64,000 nucleotides of DNA, from the NCBI RefSeq assembly GCF_019218265.1, contig NZ_JAHUZE010000002.1:558001-622000 (forward strand), written 5' to 3'. Source of the stretch: Maritimibacter dapengensis (GTDB taxonomy: Bacteria; Pseudomonadota; Alphaproteobacteria; Rhodobacterales; Rhodobacteraceae). A program made the position numbers and the translations under genes. The notes under the pieces were generated by a model. That model saw only the letters and a program-made list of their open reading frames with translations. It did not search any database and was not told the origin of the DNA. Shown piece by piece: positions 25,856-35,326 of the stretch (the stretch's first letter is position 1; each line of letters starts with the position of its first letter).

Positions 25856-27019
25856 ATGTTCATGGGGTCCATGCGGTTCGACCTGGGCGAGGACATCGCG
25901 CAGTTGCAGGAAATGGTGCATCGGTTCGCGCAGGAGCGGATCAAGCCGCGCGCCGCCGAGATCGACAAGACGAACGACTTTCCGGCGGAGCTTTGGCGCG
26001 AGATGGGTGACCTCGGCTTGCTCGGCGTCACTGTGGGCGAGGAATACGGTGGCGCGGGCATGTCCTATCTCGCCCATGTCATCGCCGTGGAAGAGATCGC
26101 GCGGGCTTCTGCAAGCGTGAGCCTGTCTTACGGCGCCCATTCCAATCTCTGCGTGAACCAGATCAAGCTCAACGGGAGCGAAGAGCAAAAGCGCAAATAC
26201 CTTCCAGGCCTGATTTCGGGCGAGCATGTCGGCGCTTTGGCGATGAGCGAGCCGGGGGCGGGGTCGGACGTGGTGTCGATGCAGCTTCGGGCCGAGAAGA
26301 AAAACGGCTATTTCACGCTCAACGGGTCCAAGTTCTGGATCACCAACGGGCCGGACGCCGATACGCTGGTCGTCTATGCCAAGACCGACCCTGAGGCAGG
26401 ATCCAAGGGGATCACCGCTTTCATCGTCGAGCGTGACATGAAGGGGTTTTCCACCTCGCCCCATTTCGACAAACTCGGGATGCGCGGCTCGAACACGGCG
26501 CAGCTATTCTTCGAGGATGTCGAGGTGCCGTTCGAGAACGTGCTGGGCGAAGAAGGCAAGGGCGTGCGCGTGCTCATGTCAGGGCTCGACTATGAGCGCG
26601 TGGTCCTTTCGGGGATCGGCACGGGGATCATGGCCGCCTGTCTCGACGAAGTCATGCCTTACATGGTCGAGCGCAAGCAGTTCGGCCAGTCGATCGGGGA
26701 TTTCCAGCTCATGCAGGGCAAGATCGCGGATATGTACACGAAGATGAACTCGGCCCGTGCCTATGTCTACGAAGTCGCGAAAGCTTGTGACCGGGGGCAG
26801 GTCACGCGGCAGGATGCGGCGGCCTGCGTGCTGTATGCCTCCGAAGAGGCGATGGTGGTTGCGCATCAGGCGGTGCAGGCAATGGGCGGCATGGGGTTCA
26901 TGAACGAAACGCCGGTGAGCCGGATCTTCCGGGACGCCAAACTGATGGAGATCGGTGCGGGCACGTCGGAAATCCGCCGGATGCTCGTTGGGCGCGAATT
27001 GATGGCGGCGATGCGCTAG
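25856..27019 (+). CDS. ivd: Isovaleryl-CoA dehydrogenase
   Basis: A 387-residue acyl-CoA dehydrogenase that oxidises isovaleryl-CoA to 3-methylcrotonyl-CoA in leucine breakdown, passing electrons to ETF. It is IVD rather than another ACAD because the catalytic Glu is in [13 protein letters not shown] (as in IVD), while the usual C-terminal YEGTS Glu is replaced in [19 protein letters not shown]-binding stretches [11 protein letters not shown] and [21 protein letters not shown] are intact. Start 25856 has GGGAGGAG 6 bases upstream. It heads the leucine catabolic cluster. Confidence 0.95.
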   Translation: MFMGSMRFDLGEDIAQLQEMVHRFAQERIKPRAAEIDKTNDFPAELWREMGDLGLLGVTVGEEYGGAGMSYLAHVIAVEEIARASASVSLSYGAHSNLCVNQIKLNGSEEQKRKYLPGLISGEHVGALAMSEPGAGSDVVSMQLRAEKKNGYFTLNGSKFWITNGPDADTLVVYAKTDPEAGSKGITAFIVERDMKGFSTSPHFDKLGMRGSNTAQLFFEDVEVPFENVLGEEGKGVRVLMSGLDYERVVLSGIGTGIMAACLDEVMPYMVERKQFGQSIGDFQLMQGKIADMYTKMNSARAYVYEVAKACDRGQVTRQDAAACVLYASEEAMVVAHQAVQAMGGMGFMNETPVSRIFRDAKLMEIGAGTSEIRRMLVGRELMAAMR

Positions 27020-27049
27020 GATCGTGTTGACCGTCTTCCGGAGGCAACC

Positions 27050-27541
27050 ATGAAACATCTCGTTCTGCTCGCGACGCTCGCCGCCACGCCCGCCACGGCG
27101 CAGGAGCTTGTCTATGATTTCTCGCACACCCAAGCGTGCATCGGGCAGGCCGAAGACTGGCATGACAAGCTCGCCTGCGTCGGGACGTCTGCCGACCGTT
27201 GCATGGAAGAGAGCGCGGGTGGGTATTCGACGATCGGGATGGGGTCGTGCCTCGCGGCGGAGCTGGACGATTGGGATGCGTCTTTGGGCGAGGCCTATAC
27301 GACGCTTTTGGCACGGCTCGAAGGGTATGACGCGGACGCGCCGGATCATGTCGTGCTCAAACAAGCCGACATGCTGGAAGGGATGCAAGGGGCCTGGATC
27401 GGCTATCGCGACATCGCTTGCGACTATGAACGTGCGAAATGGCAGGGCGGGACCGGAGGCGGGCCGGCGGCTTTGGCGTGTCTGGTCGAGATGACGGGCG
27501 AGCAAACGTTGAAACTGCAAGCCGACCTGAACTTCGAGTGA
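27050..27541 (+). CDS. Exported DUF1311 (LprI-like) protein
   Basis: A 163-residue protein with a clear signal peptide (KHLVLLATLAATPATAQ). The mature part has four or more Cys and ends with LEGMQGAWIGYRDIACDYERA and TLKLQADLN, the layout of DUF1311 (lysozyme inhibitor LprI N-terminal region). It should act in the periplasm; the known LprI role is lysozyme inhibition in Mycobacterium, but most members are uncharacterised. It lies between ivd (30 bp gap) and the acyl-CoA ligase (3 bp gap), a place with no obvious pathway link. Confidence 0.78.
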   Translation: MKHLVLLATLAATPATAQELVYDFSHTQACIGQAEDWHDKLACVGTSADRCMEESAGGYSTIGMGSCLAAELDDWDASLGEAYTTLLARLEGYDADAPDHVVLKQADMLEGMQGAWIGYRDIACDYERAKWQGGTGGGPAALACLVEMTGEQTLKLQADLNFE

Positions 27542-27544
27542 GCG

Positions 27545-29095
27545 ATGCTTGAGCCGACGCAACATTGGGAGGCGCTTCGGGACGGGTTCCGATGGGATAT
27601 CCCGGATCGGCTCAACATGGCTGCGCAGGTCTGCGATGACTGGGCCGAAACGGATCCTGAGCGGGTGGCGATCATCGACGATCAGGCGGGGGCAATCACC
27701 TACGGCCGCCTGCGCGAGATGGCGGACGGGCTGGCCCGCGAGCTTGTGGCCGAGGGCGTGGTCCGGGGCGACCGGGTCGGCGTGTTGCGCACGCAGAGCC
27801 CCTGGACGGCTGCCGCCCATATCGCGATCTGGAAACTCGGGGCAATTTCGATCCCTTTGTTCAAGCTGTTCAAACGCGATGCGTTGGCGACGCGGCTTGC
27901 CGATGCGGGCGCTTCGGTGGTGGTTACGGATGAAAGCGGCGTTGCGCTGCTCGACGGGCTTGGCGTAGAGGCGCTGGTGCCAGAAACGATGGGCGCGCTG
28001 GATGCCGCGCCGTTTCCGGCTGCCGAGACGGGGCCGGAAGTCCCCGCAGTTCTGATCTATACATCCGGAACGACGGGCTCGCCCAAGGGCGCGCTTCATG
28101 GCCACCGGGTTCTGACCGGCCATTTGCCGGGTGTCGAGGCGAGCCATGATTTCTTAGGTCAGCCGGGAGACGTGCTCTGGACCCCTGCGGATTGGGCCTG
28201 GATCGGGGGCCTGTTCGACGTGCTCATGCCGGGGCTGGCGCTCGGCGTGCCGGTCGTGGCCGCGCGGCTTGATAAGTTCTCCCCCGAGGCCGCACAGGAC
28301 CTGATCGCGCGACACGGCGTGCGCAACGTCTTTTTTCCACCCACCGCGCTCAGGATGCTGAAGGCGGCTGACATGGCGATCCCCGGCTTGCGCTCGGTCG
28401 CGTCGGGCGGCGAGCCGCTTGGCGCGGAAATGCTGGACTGGGGGCGGGGTGCATTCGGGTTGTCGATAAACGAGTTTTACGGGCAGACCGAATGCAACAT
28501 GGTCGCGACCTCATGTGCTGCCGCGTTCGATCCTCGACCCGGCTGTATCGGACGGGCCGTTCCGGGATTTCGCCTGGGGGTGGTCGACGAGGCCGGGCGA
28601 GAGGTCGGGGGCGAAGGCGACATAGCCGTTCATCGAGGCGCCGCTTCGATGATGTTGGAATACTGGAACCGCCCAGAGGCGACCGCGGCGAAATTTCGCG
28701 GCGACTGGATGCTGACCGGGGACAGGGGCGTATGGGACGGCGATTACCTTCGGTTCGTGGGCCGTGAAGATGACGTGATTACCAGCGCGGGTTACAGGAT
28801 CGGGCCGTCGGAGATCGAGGATTGCCTGATGATCCATCCGGCGGTCGCGACGGTCGGGGTCGTAGGCAAGCCGGATGCGCTGCGCACGGAAATCGTGAAG
28901 GCGTATGTCGTGCTGAAGGACGAATTCGATGCGACCGAGGCTCTGGCCGAAGAGCTTCGCGATTATGTTAAAGAACGCCTTGCAGGCCATTCATATCCAA
29001 GAGAAATCGCGTTTCTTAAATCTCTTCCGATGACAGTGACCGGCAAGGTGATCCGCAAGGACCTCAAGGCGATGGCCGCCGGGGAGGATGCATGA
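27545..29095 (+). CDS. AMP-forming acyl-CoA synthetase
   Basis: A 516-residue member of the ANL adenylating family. It has the P-loop YTSGTTGSPKGALHGH, the NEFYGQTECN motif, GDRGVWDGDYLRFVGREDDVI with the hinge, and the catalytic Lys near the C-terminus in TVTGKVIRKDL. It activates a carboxylic acid with ATP and CoA. In this cluster a branched-chain acid such as isovalerate, or acetoacetate released by HMG-CoA lyase, is the likely substrate; the size is below typical acetoacetyl-CoA synthetases (about 650). It overlaps the next exported-protein gene by 4 bp (ATGA). Confidence 0.88.
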   Translation: MLEPTQHWEALRDGFRWDIPDRLNMAAQVCDDWAETDPERVAIIDDQAGAITYGRLREMADGLARELVAEGVVRGDRVGVLRTQSPWTAAAHIAIWKLGAISIPLFKLFKRDALATRLADAGASVVVTDESGVALLDGLGVEALVPETMGALDAAPFPAAETGPEVPAVLIYTSGTTGSPKGALHGHRVLTGHLPGVEASHDFLGQPGDVLWTPADWAWIGGLFDVLMPGLALGVPVVAARLDKFSPEAAQDLIARHGVRNVFFPPTALRMLKAADMAIPGLRSVASGGEPLGAEMLDWGRGAFGLSINEFYGQTECNMVATSCAAAFDPRPGCIGRAVPGFRLGVVDEAGREVGGEGDIAVHRGAASMMLEYWNRPEATAAKFRGDWMLTGDRGVWDGDYLRFVGREDDVITSAGYRIGPSEIEDCLMIHPAVATVGVVGKPDALRTEIVKAYVVLKDEFDATEALAEELRDYVKERLAGHSYPREIAFLKSLPMTVTGKVIRKDLKAMAAGEDA

Positions 29096-29658
29096 GAGCG
29101 TTGCTTGCCCTTCTGCTTCTGGCCGCGCCGTCTGCGTGGGCCGAGGAATTGCCTGACGTTCAGTCTTGTCTGAATGCCTATGTGGACCGCTACGAATGGC
29201 TGCTCGACATCCACGCCGACACGCCCATCGAAGAGGTGGAAGGCGGGATCTGGCATGTGGAGGACGTGTCCTATTGCGGCACACTGGGGATCGTGCGGTG
29301 CGACCGGTCGGACGACCCGATTGCCTGCCAGATCGCGCTGGCCGACACGCAGGATGAGATCACGGCGAAGGTGAAAGAGGACCTGCCTGCGCCGGCGGAT
29401 GTGGCGGGCGACGGGTGGCCGAAGCGGCTTTACGAGGCGGCCTATGCGCTCGCACACGGGTCGTCAGCGGGACCCGATTGCGTGGGTCAGCCTGAACGGT
29501 TCGAGGTCTGGTGCGAAGCGAATTACGCAAGCAACCGGCTTGGCAACGCGGTCCATGCCTGGGAGGTGGCGCGGTATCTCGGGGCCGCTCCGTCGGCCAT
29601 CGACGCCGGATGGGCCGGGCCACCGCCCCCCGTGATGCCCCGCGCCAGACCGGAGTGA
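29092..29658 (+). CDS. Exported protein of unknown function
   Basis: A 188-residue protein with a signal peptide (RALLALLLLAAPSAWAEE). The mature part has seven Cys, some probably in disulphides, and a Pro-rich tail (GPPPPVMPRARPE). I do not recognise a family. Its ATG overlaps the stop of the acyl-CoA ligase gene, so it is translated with it. With the DUF1311 gene it makes two small exported Cys-containing proteins in this cluster. Confidence 0.65.
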   Translation: MRALLALLLLAAPSAWAEELPDVQSCLNAYVDRYEWLLDIHADTPIEEVEGGIWHVEDVSYCGTLGIVRCDRSDDPIACQIALADTQDEITAKVKEDLPAPADVAGDGWPKRLYEAAYALAHGSSAGPDCVGQPERFEVWCEANYASNRLGNAVHAWEVARYLGAAPSAIDAGWAGPPPPVMPRARPE

Positions 29659-29691
29659 AATCAACATGAGAACAAGCGAAGAGGCGACAGC

Positions 29692-31296
29692 ATGAAACTG
29701 CAAAGTCAGGTCGTGACGGGGTCAGAGGAGTATCGCGCCAACCGTGCCGCGCATCTCGACGCGCTCGCCGAGATACAGGCCGCAGCAGAGGCGGCGCAGG
29801 CCGGCGGCGGTGAAAAGGCTCGCGAACGGCATGTGTCACGGGGCAAGATGCTGCCGCGTGAGCGGGTGGCCAATCTGCTCGACCCCGGCTCACCCTTCCT
29901 CGAAATCGGGGCGACGGCGGCGCATGGCCTCTACGACGGGGCCGCGCCCGCAGCCGGTATGATTGCCGGGATCGGGCAGGTGAACGGGCGGGACGTCATG
30001 GTGCTGGCCAATGATGCTACGGTGAAGGGCGGTACCTACTACCCGATGAGCGTGAAAAAGCATCTGCGCGCGCAGGAGATCGCTCAGGAATGCCGACTGC
30101 CGTGCATCTATCTCGTCGACAGCGGGGGCGCGAACCTGCCCAACCAGGACGAGGTGTTTCCCGACCGGGATCATTTCGGGCGGATCTTCTATAATCAGGC
30201 GCAGATGTCGGCCCTCGGCATTCCGCAGGTCGCGGTTGTCATGGGGTCCTGCACCGCGGGTGGGGCTTATGTGCCCGCGATGAGCGATGTGACGATCATA
30301 GTGAAGGATCAGGGCACGATCTTCCTTGCCGGTCCGCCGCTGGTGAAGGCCGCAACGGGCGAGGTCGTGACCGCCGAGGATCTGGGCGGGGGCGACGTGC
30401 ACACGCGGCTCTCCGGGGTCGCAGATTACCTTGCCGAGGACGACGCCCATGCGCTCGCGCTGGCGCGGCGGGCGGTGGAGAGCTTCAACCGCGTTTCGAG
30501 TGTGTCCGTGGATTGGCAGTCGCCCGAAGACCCGGCCTATGACCCGGACGAAATCCTCGGTGCCGTGCCCGCAGACCTGCGCACGCCCTATGACATCCGC
30601 GAGGTGATCGCGCGGTTGGTCGACGGCTCCCGTTTCGACGAGTTCAAGGCGCGGTTCGGCGAGACGCTCGTCACCGGCTTCGCCCATGTGAAAGGCTGCC
30701 CGGTGGGGATCGTGGCGAACAACGGCGTTCTGTTCTCGGAGGCCGCTCAGAAGGGCGCGCATTTCGTGGAGCTGTGCTCGCAGCGGCGCATCCCCTTGGT
30801 TTTCCTTCAAAACATCACCGGCTTCATGGTCGGGCGAAAGTACGAGAACGAAGGGATTGCGCGGCACGGGGCCAAGATGGTGACGGCGGTGGCGACGACG
30901 AGCGTGCCCAAGGTGACGCTTCTTGTTGGCGGATCGTTCGGGGCCGGGAACTATGGCATGGCGGGGCGTGCCTATCAGCCCCGGTTCCTGTGGACCTGGC
31001 CCAACAGCCGGATCAGCGTCATGGGGGGCGAACAGGCCGCTGGCGTGCTTGCCACCGTCAAGCGAGACGCGATCGAGCGGGGCGGGGGGGAATGGTCGGC
31101 CGAGGAGGAGGCCGAGTTCAAGCGCCCGACGATCGAGATGTTCGAACGACAGAGCCACCCGCTCTATGCCTCTGCGCGGCTATGGGATGACGGGGTCATC
31201 GACCCGCGCAAGAGCCGTGATGTGCTTTATCTGTCGCTGAAAGCGGCGCTCAACGCACCCATCGAAGAGACGCGTTTCGGCGTCTTCAGAATGTAG
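29692..31296 (+). CDS. mccB: Methylcrotonoyl-CoA carboxylase carboxyltransferase (beta) subunit
   Basis: A 534-residue carboxyltransferase that moves CO2 from biotin to 3-methylcrotonyl-CoA, giving 3-methylglutaconyl-CoA. The crotonase-type fold shows [53 protein letters not shown] and [20 protein letters not shown], features of MccB rather than PccB. The length is standard. It lies between ivd and mccA with interposed passenger genes. Confidence 0.95.
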   Translation: MKLQSQVVTGSEEYRANRAAHLDALAEIQAAAEAAQAGGGEKARERHVSRGKMLPRERVANLLDPGSPFLEIGATAAHGLYDGAAPAAGMIAGIGQVNGRDVMVLANDATVKGGTYYPMSVKKHLRAQEIAQECRLPCIYLVDSGGANLPNQDEVFPDRDHFGRIFYNQAQMSALGIPQVAVVMGSCTAGGAYVPAMSDVTIIVKDQGTIFLAGPPLVKAATGEVVTAEDLGGGDVHTRLSGVADYLAEDDAHALALARRAVESFNRVSSVSVDWQSPEDPAYDPDEILGAVPADLRTPYDIREVIARLVDGSRFDEFKARFGETLVTGFAHVKGCPVGIVANNGVLFSEAAQKGAHFVELCSQRRIPLVFLQNITGFMVGRKYENEGIARHGAKMVTAVATTSVPKVTLLVGGSFGAGNYGMAGRAYQPRFLWTWPNSRISVMGGEQAAGVLATVKRDAIERGGGEWSAEEEAEFKRPTIEMFERQSHPLYASARLWDDGVIDPRKSRDVLYLSLKAALNAPIEETRFGVFRM

Positions 31297-31307
31297 GAGC
31301 GGACGAG

Positions 31308-31835
31308 ATGGGTGCATGGAACGATGAACAGGCGCAGCGCTACGCGGACACGTACGGGGAAGATGCGAGCGTGTTCGTCGTGATCGAAGCCGCGCAGATC
31401 GCGGGTGGCGAGGACGTTCTCGAACTTGGGTGCGGCAGTGGCGTCGCCCTGTCGAGCCTCAAAGGGGTAGCGGGTCGGATGGTCGGGATCGACCCGACAC
31501 CAAGCATGATCGAATTGGCGCGCGCAGCCTGCCCGGAGGGCGAGTTTCGCGTCGCGCCTGCTGAGACTACCGGCTGTGAGAGCGATGCTTTCGATGTCGT
31601 GCTCGGTATCAACGTGGTTGAGCATTTCGATGACCGGGCGGCGGCGTTTGGCGAGGCGTACCGTGTGTTGAAGATGGGAGGACGCTTGGTGATCGGCGGT
31701 GAATTGCATGATCCGGCGTTTCTTGACACGCCTCAGGAATACGCCGCCGACCTTGGTGCCGCCGGGTTCGTGCCGACTGAGCGCCAGGACCGGAACGGCA
31801 TCTACGTTCAAACTGGAAGGAAGCCACATGTTTGA
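31308..31835 (+). CDS. Class I SAM-dependent methyltransferase
   Basis: A 175-residue methyltransferase of the UbiE/COQ5-like group. It has the SAM-binding motif VLELGCGSGVALSSL near residue 40, GIDPTPSMIELAR, and NVVEHFDDRAAAFGEAYRVLKMGGRLVI. The substrate is unknown. It starts 12 bp after mccB and its last 8 bp overlap the mccA start, so it is inside the carboxylase operon; a role in leucine breakdown is not evident. Confidence 0.82.
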   Translation: MGAWNDEQAQRYADTYGEDASVFVVIEAAQIAGGEDVLELGCGSGVALSSLKGVAGRMVGIDPTPSMIELARAACPEGEFRVAPAETTGCESDAFDVVLGINVVEHFDDRAAAFGEAYRVLKMGGRLVIGGELHDPAFLDTPQEYAADLGAAGFVPTERQDRNGIYVQTGRKPHV

Positions 31836-33765
31836 TCGAATCCTGATCGCGAACCGGGGCGAGATCGCCTGTCGGGTGATCGACACGGCGCGGAAACTGG
31901 GTGTCGAGACGGTCGCGGTGTTCTCGGATGCCGACCGGGGCGCGCGCCATGTCGCCATGGCGGATGACGCCGTGCATATCGGTGGGCCGCAACCCTCGGA
32001 GAGTTACCTGCGCGCCGATGCCATCATAGACGCGGCCCGCGCGACCGGTGCGCAGGCGATCCATCCCGGCTACGGCTTCCTGTCCGAAAACCCGGAGTTC
32101 GTCGAGGCGGTGGAGGCGGCGGGGCTTGTCTTCATAGGGCCGTCCGCGAAGGCGATCCGGGCGATGGGGCTGAAGGATGCGGCCAAGGCGCTGATGGACG
32201 AGGCGGGGGTGCCGGTGGTGCCGGGCTATCACGGGTCGGATCAGGGCGATGACCTGTTGAAAGGCGAAGCTGGCAAGATCGGATACCCGGTGCTCATCAA
32301 GGCTGTCGCGGGTGGCGGCGGCAAAGGGATGCGGTTGGTCGAGCGCGAAGCAGATTTTGCCGATGCGCTGGCCTCGGCGCGGTCGGAGGCCAAGACCGCC
32401 TTCGGCAATCCGGACGTTTTGATCGAGAAATTCGTCACCAGCCCGCGCCATATCGAGGTGCAGGTGTTCGGGGACGGCAAGAGCGCGGTCCACCTGTTCG
32501 AGCGGGATTGTTCGCTTCAACGCCGACATCAGAAGGTGATCGAGGAAGCGCCCGCGCCGGGCATGACGCCCGAGATGCGCGAGGCGATGGGGGCGGCGGC
32601 GGTCCGCGCGGCGGAGGCGATTGGCTATGCCGGGGCCGGAACGGTCGAATTCATCGTCGATGGGTCGGATGGGCTGCGCCCCGATGGGTTCTGGTTCATG
32701 GAGATGAATACCCGGCTTCAGGTCGAGCATCCTGTGACCGAGGAGGTGACGGGCATCGACCTTGTCGAATGGCAGTTGCGGGTGGCGTCGGGCGAGGGGC
32801 TTCCGCTTGCGCAGGACGAGATCACGCTCACCGGTCACGCCTTCGAGGCGCGGCTTTATGCGGAGGATGTTCCGGCCGGGTTCCTGCCGGCCACGGGGCG
32901 GCTCGCCCATCTGGCTTTCGCGGACGGCTGCCGTGCCGAAACCGGCGTGCGCTCGGGCGACACGATCAGTCCGTATTACGATCCGATGATCGCCAAGATC
33001 GTCACCCATGGCCCGACCCGCGACATCGCGCTGGGCAAGCTGGTCGCGGCGCTGGGCGAGACGGAAGTCGCCGGGACCGTCACCAATCTCGCCTTCCTGT
33101 CGGCGCTCGCGACCCATGAAGGGTTCGCGGCTGGCGAGGTGGATACCGGGTTGATCGACCGGGATATCGACCAGTTGGCACGTGATCCCGAGCCGGTGGC
33201 CGCCGACGTGGCGATGGCCGCGCTGGAGGCTGCGGGACTTTCTGAACCGGGCGAAATGACCGGGTTCACGCTTTGGGCGCCGCTCAGGCGGCAGGTGCTT
33301 CTGGAACGCAAGGGCGAGGTGATCGAAGTTGGGGTTGAGATTGAAGGTGCTTCGGCCCGCGTCACCGTCGGAGACCATGAGGTCCGGGCGCATCGTGACG
33401 GATCGGGTTGGCGGATCGACGGGCGACGCGCGCCCCGGGTCGTGCGGGTCGGCGATCTGGTCACGGTGTTCTCTGGCGCAGGCTTTGGCTTTACCGCACC
33501 CGATCCGCTCGCGGTTCTCGCGGGCGCCGCGGCGGGCGGTGACACGGTGGAGGCACCGATGCCGGGGCTGGTGAAGGCGGTTTTCGTTGCGCCCGGCGAC
33601 CGGGTCGAGGCGGGGGCGAAAATGGCGGTACTCGAAGCGATGAAGATGGAGCACACACTGGTCGCGCCGCGCGACGGCGTGGTTGCCGAATGTTTCGTGA
33701 CCGAGGGCGCGCAGGTCGAAGCGGGCGCGGCCCTCATCGCGTTGGAAGAAGAGGTGGCGGCATGA
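31828..33765 (+). CDS. mccA: Methylcrotonoyl-CoA carboxylase biotin (alpha) subunit
   Basis: A 645-residue biotin carboxylase and biotin carrier chain. The start ANRGEIACRVIDTARKLG is standard, followed by the ATP-grasp region (KAVAGGGGKGMRLV, MEMNTRLQVEHPVTEEVTG) and a C-terminal biotinyl domain with the biotin Lys in LEAMKMEHTL. The start 31828 has GGAAGGAAG upstream. Neighbouring mccB and ivd support methylcrotonyl-CoA as substrate rather than propionyl- or acetyl-CoA. BirA at 56 kb would attach the biotin. It overlaps the GST-like gene by 4 bp. Confidence 0.95.
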   Translation: MFDRILIANRGEIACRVIDTARKLGVETVAVFSDADRGARHVAMADDAVHIGGPQPSESYLRADAIIDAARATGAQAIHPGYGFLSENPEFVEAVEAAGLVFIGPSAKAIRAMGLKDAAKALMDEAGVPVVPGYHGSDQGDDLLKGEAGKIGYPVLIKAVAGGGGKGMRLVEREADFADALASARSEAKTAFGNPDVLIEKFVTSPRHIEVQVFGDGKSAVHLFERDCSLQRRHQKVIEEAPAPGMTPEMREAMGAAAVRAAEAIGYAGAGTVEFIVDGSDGLRPDGFWFMEMNTRLQVEHPVTEEVTGIDLVEWQLRVASGEGLPLAQDEITLTGHAFEARLYAEDVPAGFLPATGRLAHLAFADGCRAETGVRSGDTISPYYDPMIAKIVTHGPTRDIALGKLVAALGETEVAGTVTNLAFLSALATHEGFAAGEVDTGLIDRDIDQLARDPEPVAADVAMAALEAAGLSEPGEMTGFTLWAPLRRQVLLERKGEVIEVGVEIEGASARVTVGDHEVRAHRDGSGWRIDGRRAPRVVRVGDLVTVFSGAGFGFTAPDPLAVLAGAAAGGDTVEAPMPGLVKAVFVAPGDRVEAGAKMAVLEAMKMEHTLVAPRDGVVAECFVTEGAQVEAGAALIALEEEVAA

Positions 33766-34421
33766 TCCGGCTTCACGCAGTTCCGGGCAGCCGGTCGTTC
33801 AGGGTGCACTGGATGCTGGCCGAGATCGGGATCGAACCCGACGAGGTCGTCAATTACCGTATCGGGGATGGAAGCCTTGGGGCGGAGGACTACCGCGGGG
33901 TGAACCCGGCGGGCCGTGTGCCTTCGCTGGAGATTGACGGACGCACGATGATCGAAAGCGGGGCAATCGTGGAATATCTCTGCGAGACCCGCGGGACGAG
34001 CTTCTGGCGCGCGCCGGGTGACGCGGAACGGGCCGACTGGCTGCAATACCTGCATTACGCCGAGACGGTCGCCGGGCTGATCCAGAACCTGAACCTGCAA
34101 CAGGTGTTCCTTCCCGACCCGGCCATGCGGTCGCCCACGGTGATAGGGCTCGAAGTGCGACGGTTGGCGACCGTGCTGAAGCCGCTCGAAGCACGGCTGC
34201 GCGAGCAGGAATTCATGATGTCGAGCGGGTTTTCCGGTGTCGACGTGATGTATGGTTTCGCAATCGAAGCCGCGTTCCACTACGTCCATCGTGAGAAGTT
34301 TCCGGCGCTCGTCGCCTACGGCGAACGTCTCGCGGCGCGTCCGGCGTTTCAGACCGCGATGGCGGCGCAAGGGCCGGATACGATCTACCGGAAGGCTTTT
34401 TACGAGGTGCCCGATGGCTGA
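33762..34421 (+). CDS. Glutathione S-transferase-family protein
   Basis: A 219-residue GST-type protein. The N-terminal thioredoxin-like domain has RLHAVPGSRSFRVHWMLAEIG, NPAGRVPSLEIDG and ESGAIVEYLCE (the Glu-Ser glutathione pocket); the helical C-terminal domain follows. The catalytic residue is probably the early Ser of SRSFRV, as in Ser-type GSTs. It overlaps mccA by 4 bp and the HMG-CoA lyase gene by 8 bp, so it is firmly within the leucine operon. Its purpose there is unknown. Confidence 0.85.
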   Translation: MIRLHAVPGSRSFRVHWMLAEIGIEPDEVVNYRIGDGSLGAEDYRGVNPAGRVPSLEIDGRTMIESGAIVEYLCETRGTSFWRAPGDAERADWLQYLHYAETVAGLIQNLNLQQVFLPDPAMRSPTVIGLEVRRLATVLKPLEARLREQEFMMSSGFSGVDVMYGFAIEAAFHYVHREKFPALVAYGERLAARPAFQTAMAAQGPDTIYRKAFYEVPDG

Positions 34422-35262
34422 ATATGTCGAACTCGTCGAGATGGGACCGCGCGACGGGTTACAGAACGAGGCGCGGCTGATCCCGGCCGAGGAAAAGATC
34501 GCCCTCGTCGATGCGTTGTCATCGGTCGGGTTCGCCCGGATCGAAGTTGCGAGCTTCGTCAGCCCGAAATGGGTGCCGCAGATGGCGGATGGGGCCGAGG
34601 TGTTGGCTGGGATCACCCGCAAGGACGGGGTCAGTTACATGGCCTTGACGCCGAACCTGAAAGGTTTCGAGCGCGCGATGGCGGCGAAGGCCGATGAGGT
34701 CGCGATTTTCGGCTCGGCCAGCGAAGGCTTCAGCAGGGCCAATATCAATTGCTCGATTGCGGAGAGCCTCGAGCGGTTCGCGCCTGTGGTCGAGGCGGCA
34801 CAGAAACAGCGCGTCAAGGTGCGGGGCTACGTGTCCTGCGTGACCGACTGCCCATATGACGGACCGACGCCGCCCGAAAAGGTTGCAGAGGTTGCGAAAG
34901 CGCTGATGGACATGGGCTGTTACGAGATCAGCCTGGGCGACACGATCGGCAAGGGCGACCCCGGCACGATCACGGCAATGCTCGAAGCGGTGCTGGCGGA
35001 GGTGCCTGCGGATCGGCTTGCGGGGCATTATCACGACACAGGGGGGCGGGCGCTCGACAACATCGAGGCGTCTCTCGGTCTGGGTGTGCGTGTGTTCGAC
35101 GCGGCGGTCGGCGGGCTTGGAGGCTGTCCTTATGCGCCTGGCGCAAAAGGCAACGTGGCCACCGAAGCGGTCGCTGCGCGGCTTGCGGAGCTTGGTTATG
35201 CGACGGGGCTCGACCTTCGTCGGCTCGAAGCGGCGGCGCGGATGGCGCGGAACATGCGGTAG
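34414..35262 (+). CDS. mvaB: Hydroxymethylglutaryl-CoA lyase
   Basis: A 282-residue HMG-CoA lyase, the last enzyme of leucine breakdown, which splits HMG-CoA into acetyl-CoA and acetoacetate. EMGPRDGLQNEARLI carries the metal-binding Asp, GHYHDTGGRALDN the metal-binding His residues, and AVGGLGGCPYAPGAKGNVATE the catalytic Cys. The length is usual for bacteria. The start overlaps the end of the GST gene by 8 bp. Confidence 0.96.
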   Translation: MAEYVELVEMGPRDGLQNEARLIPAEEKIALVDALSSVGFARIEVASFVSPKWVPQMADGAEVLAGITRKDGVSYMALTPNLKGFERAMAAKADEVAIFGSASEGFSRANINCSIAESLERFAPVVEAAQKQRVKVRGYVSCVTDCPYDGPTPPEKVAEVAKALMDMGCYEISLGDTIGKGDPGTITAMLEAVLAEVPADRLAGHYHDTGGRALDNIEASLGLGVRVFDAAVGGLGGCPYAPGAKGNVATEAVAARLAELGYATGLDLRRLEAAARMARNMR

Positions 35263-35326
35263 AGCGGTCGAACGCGACGCTATGGAAACGGTGGCGGGGT
35301 GTGGCTCCCACACAGGAGGGTTTGCA

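Noticed and set aside
31609-33654. 681-codon open frame antisense to mccA
   Set aside because: It is an antisense shadow of a gene with complete biotin carboxylase motifs; the translation is Arg/His-rich without domains.
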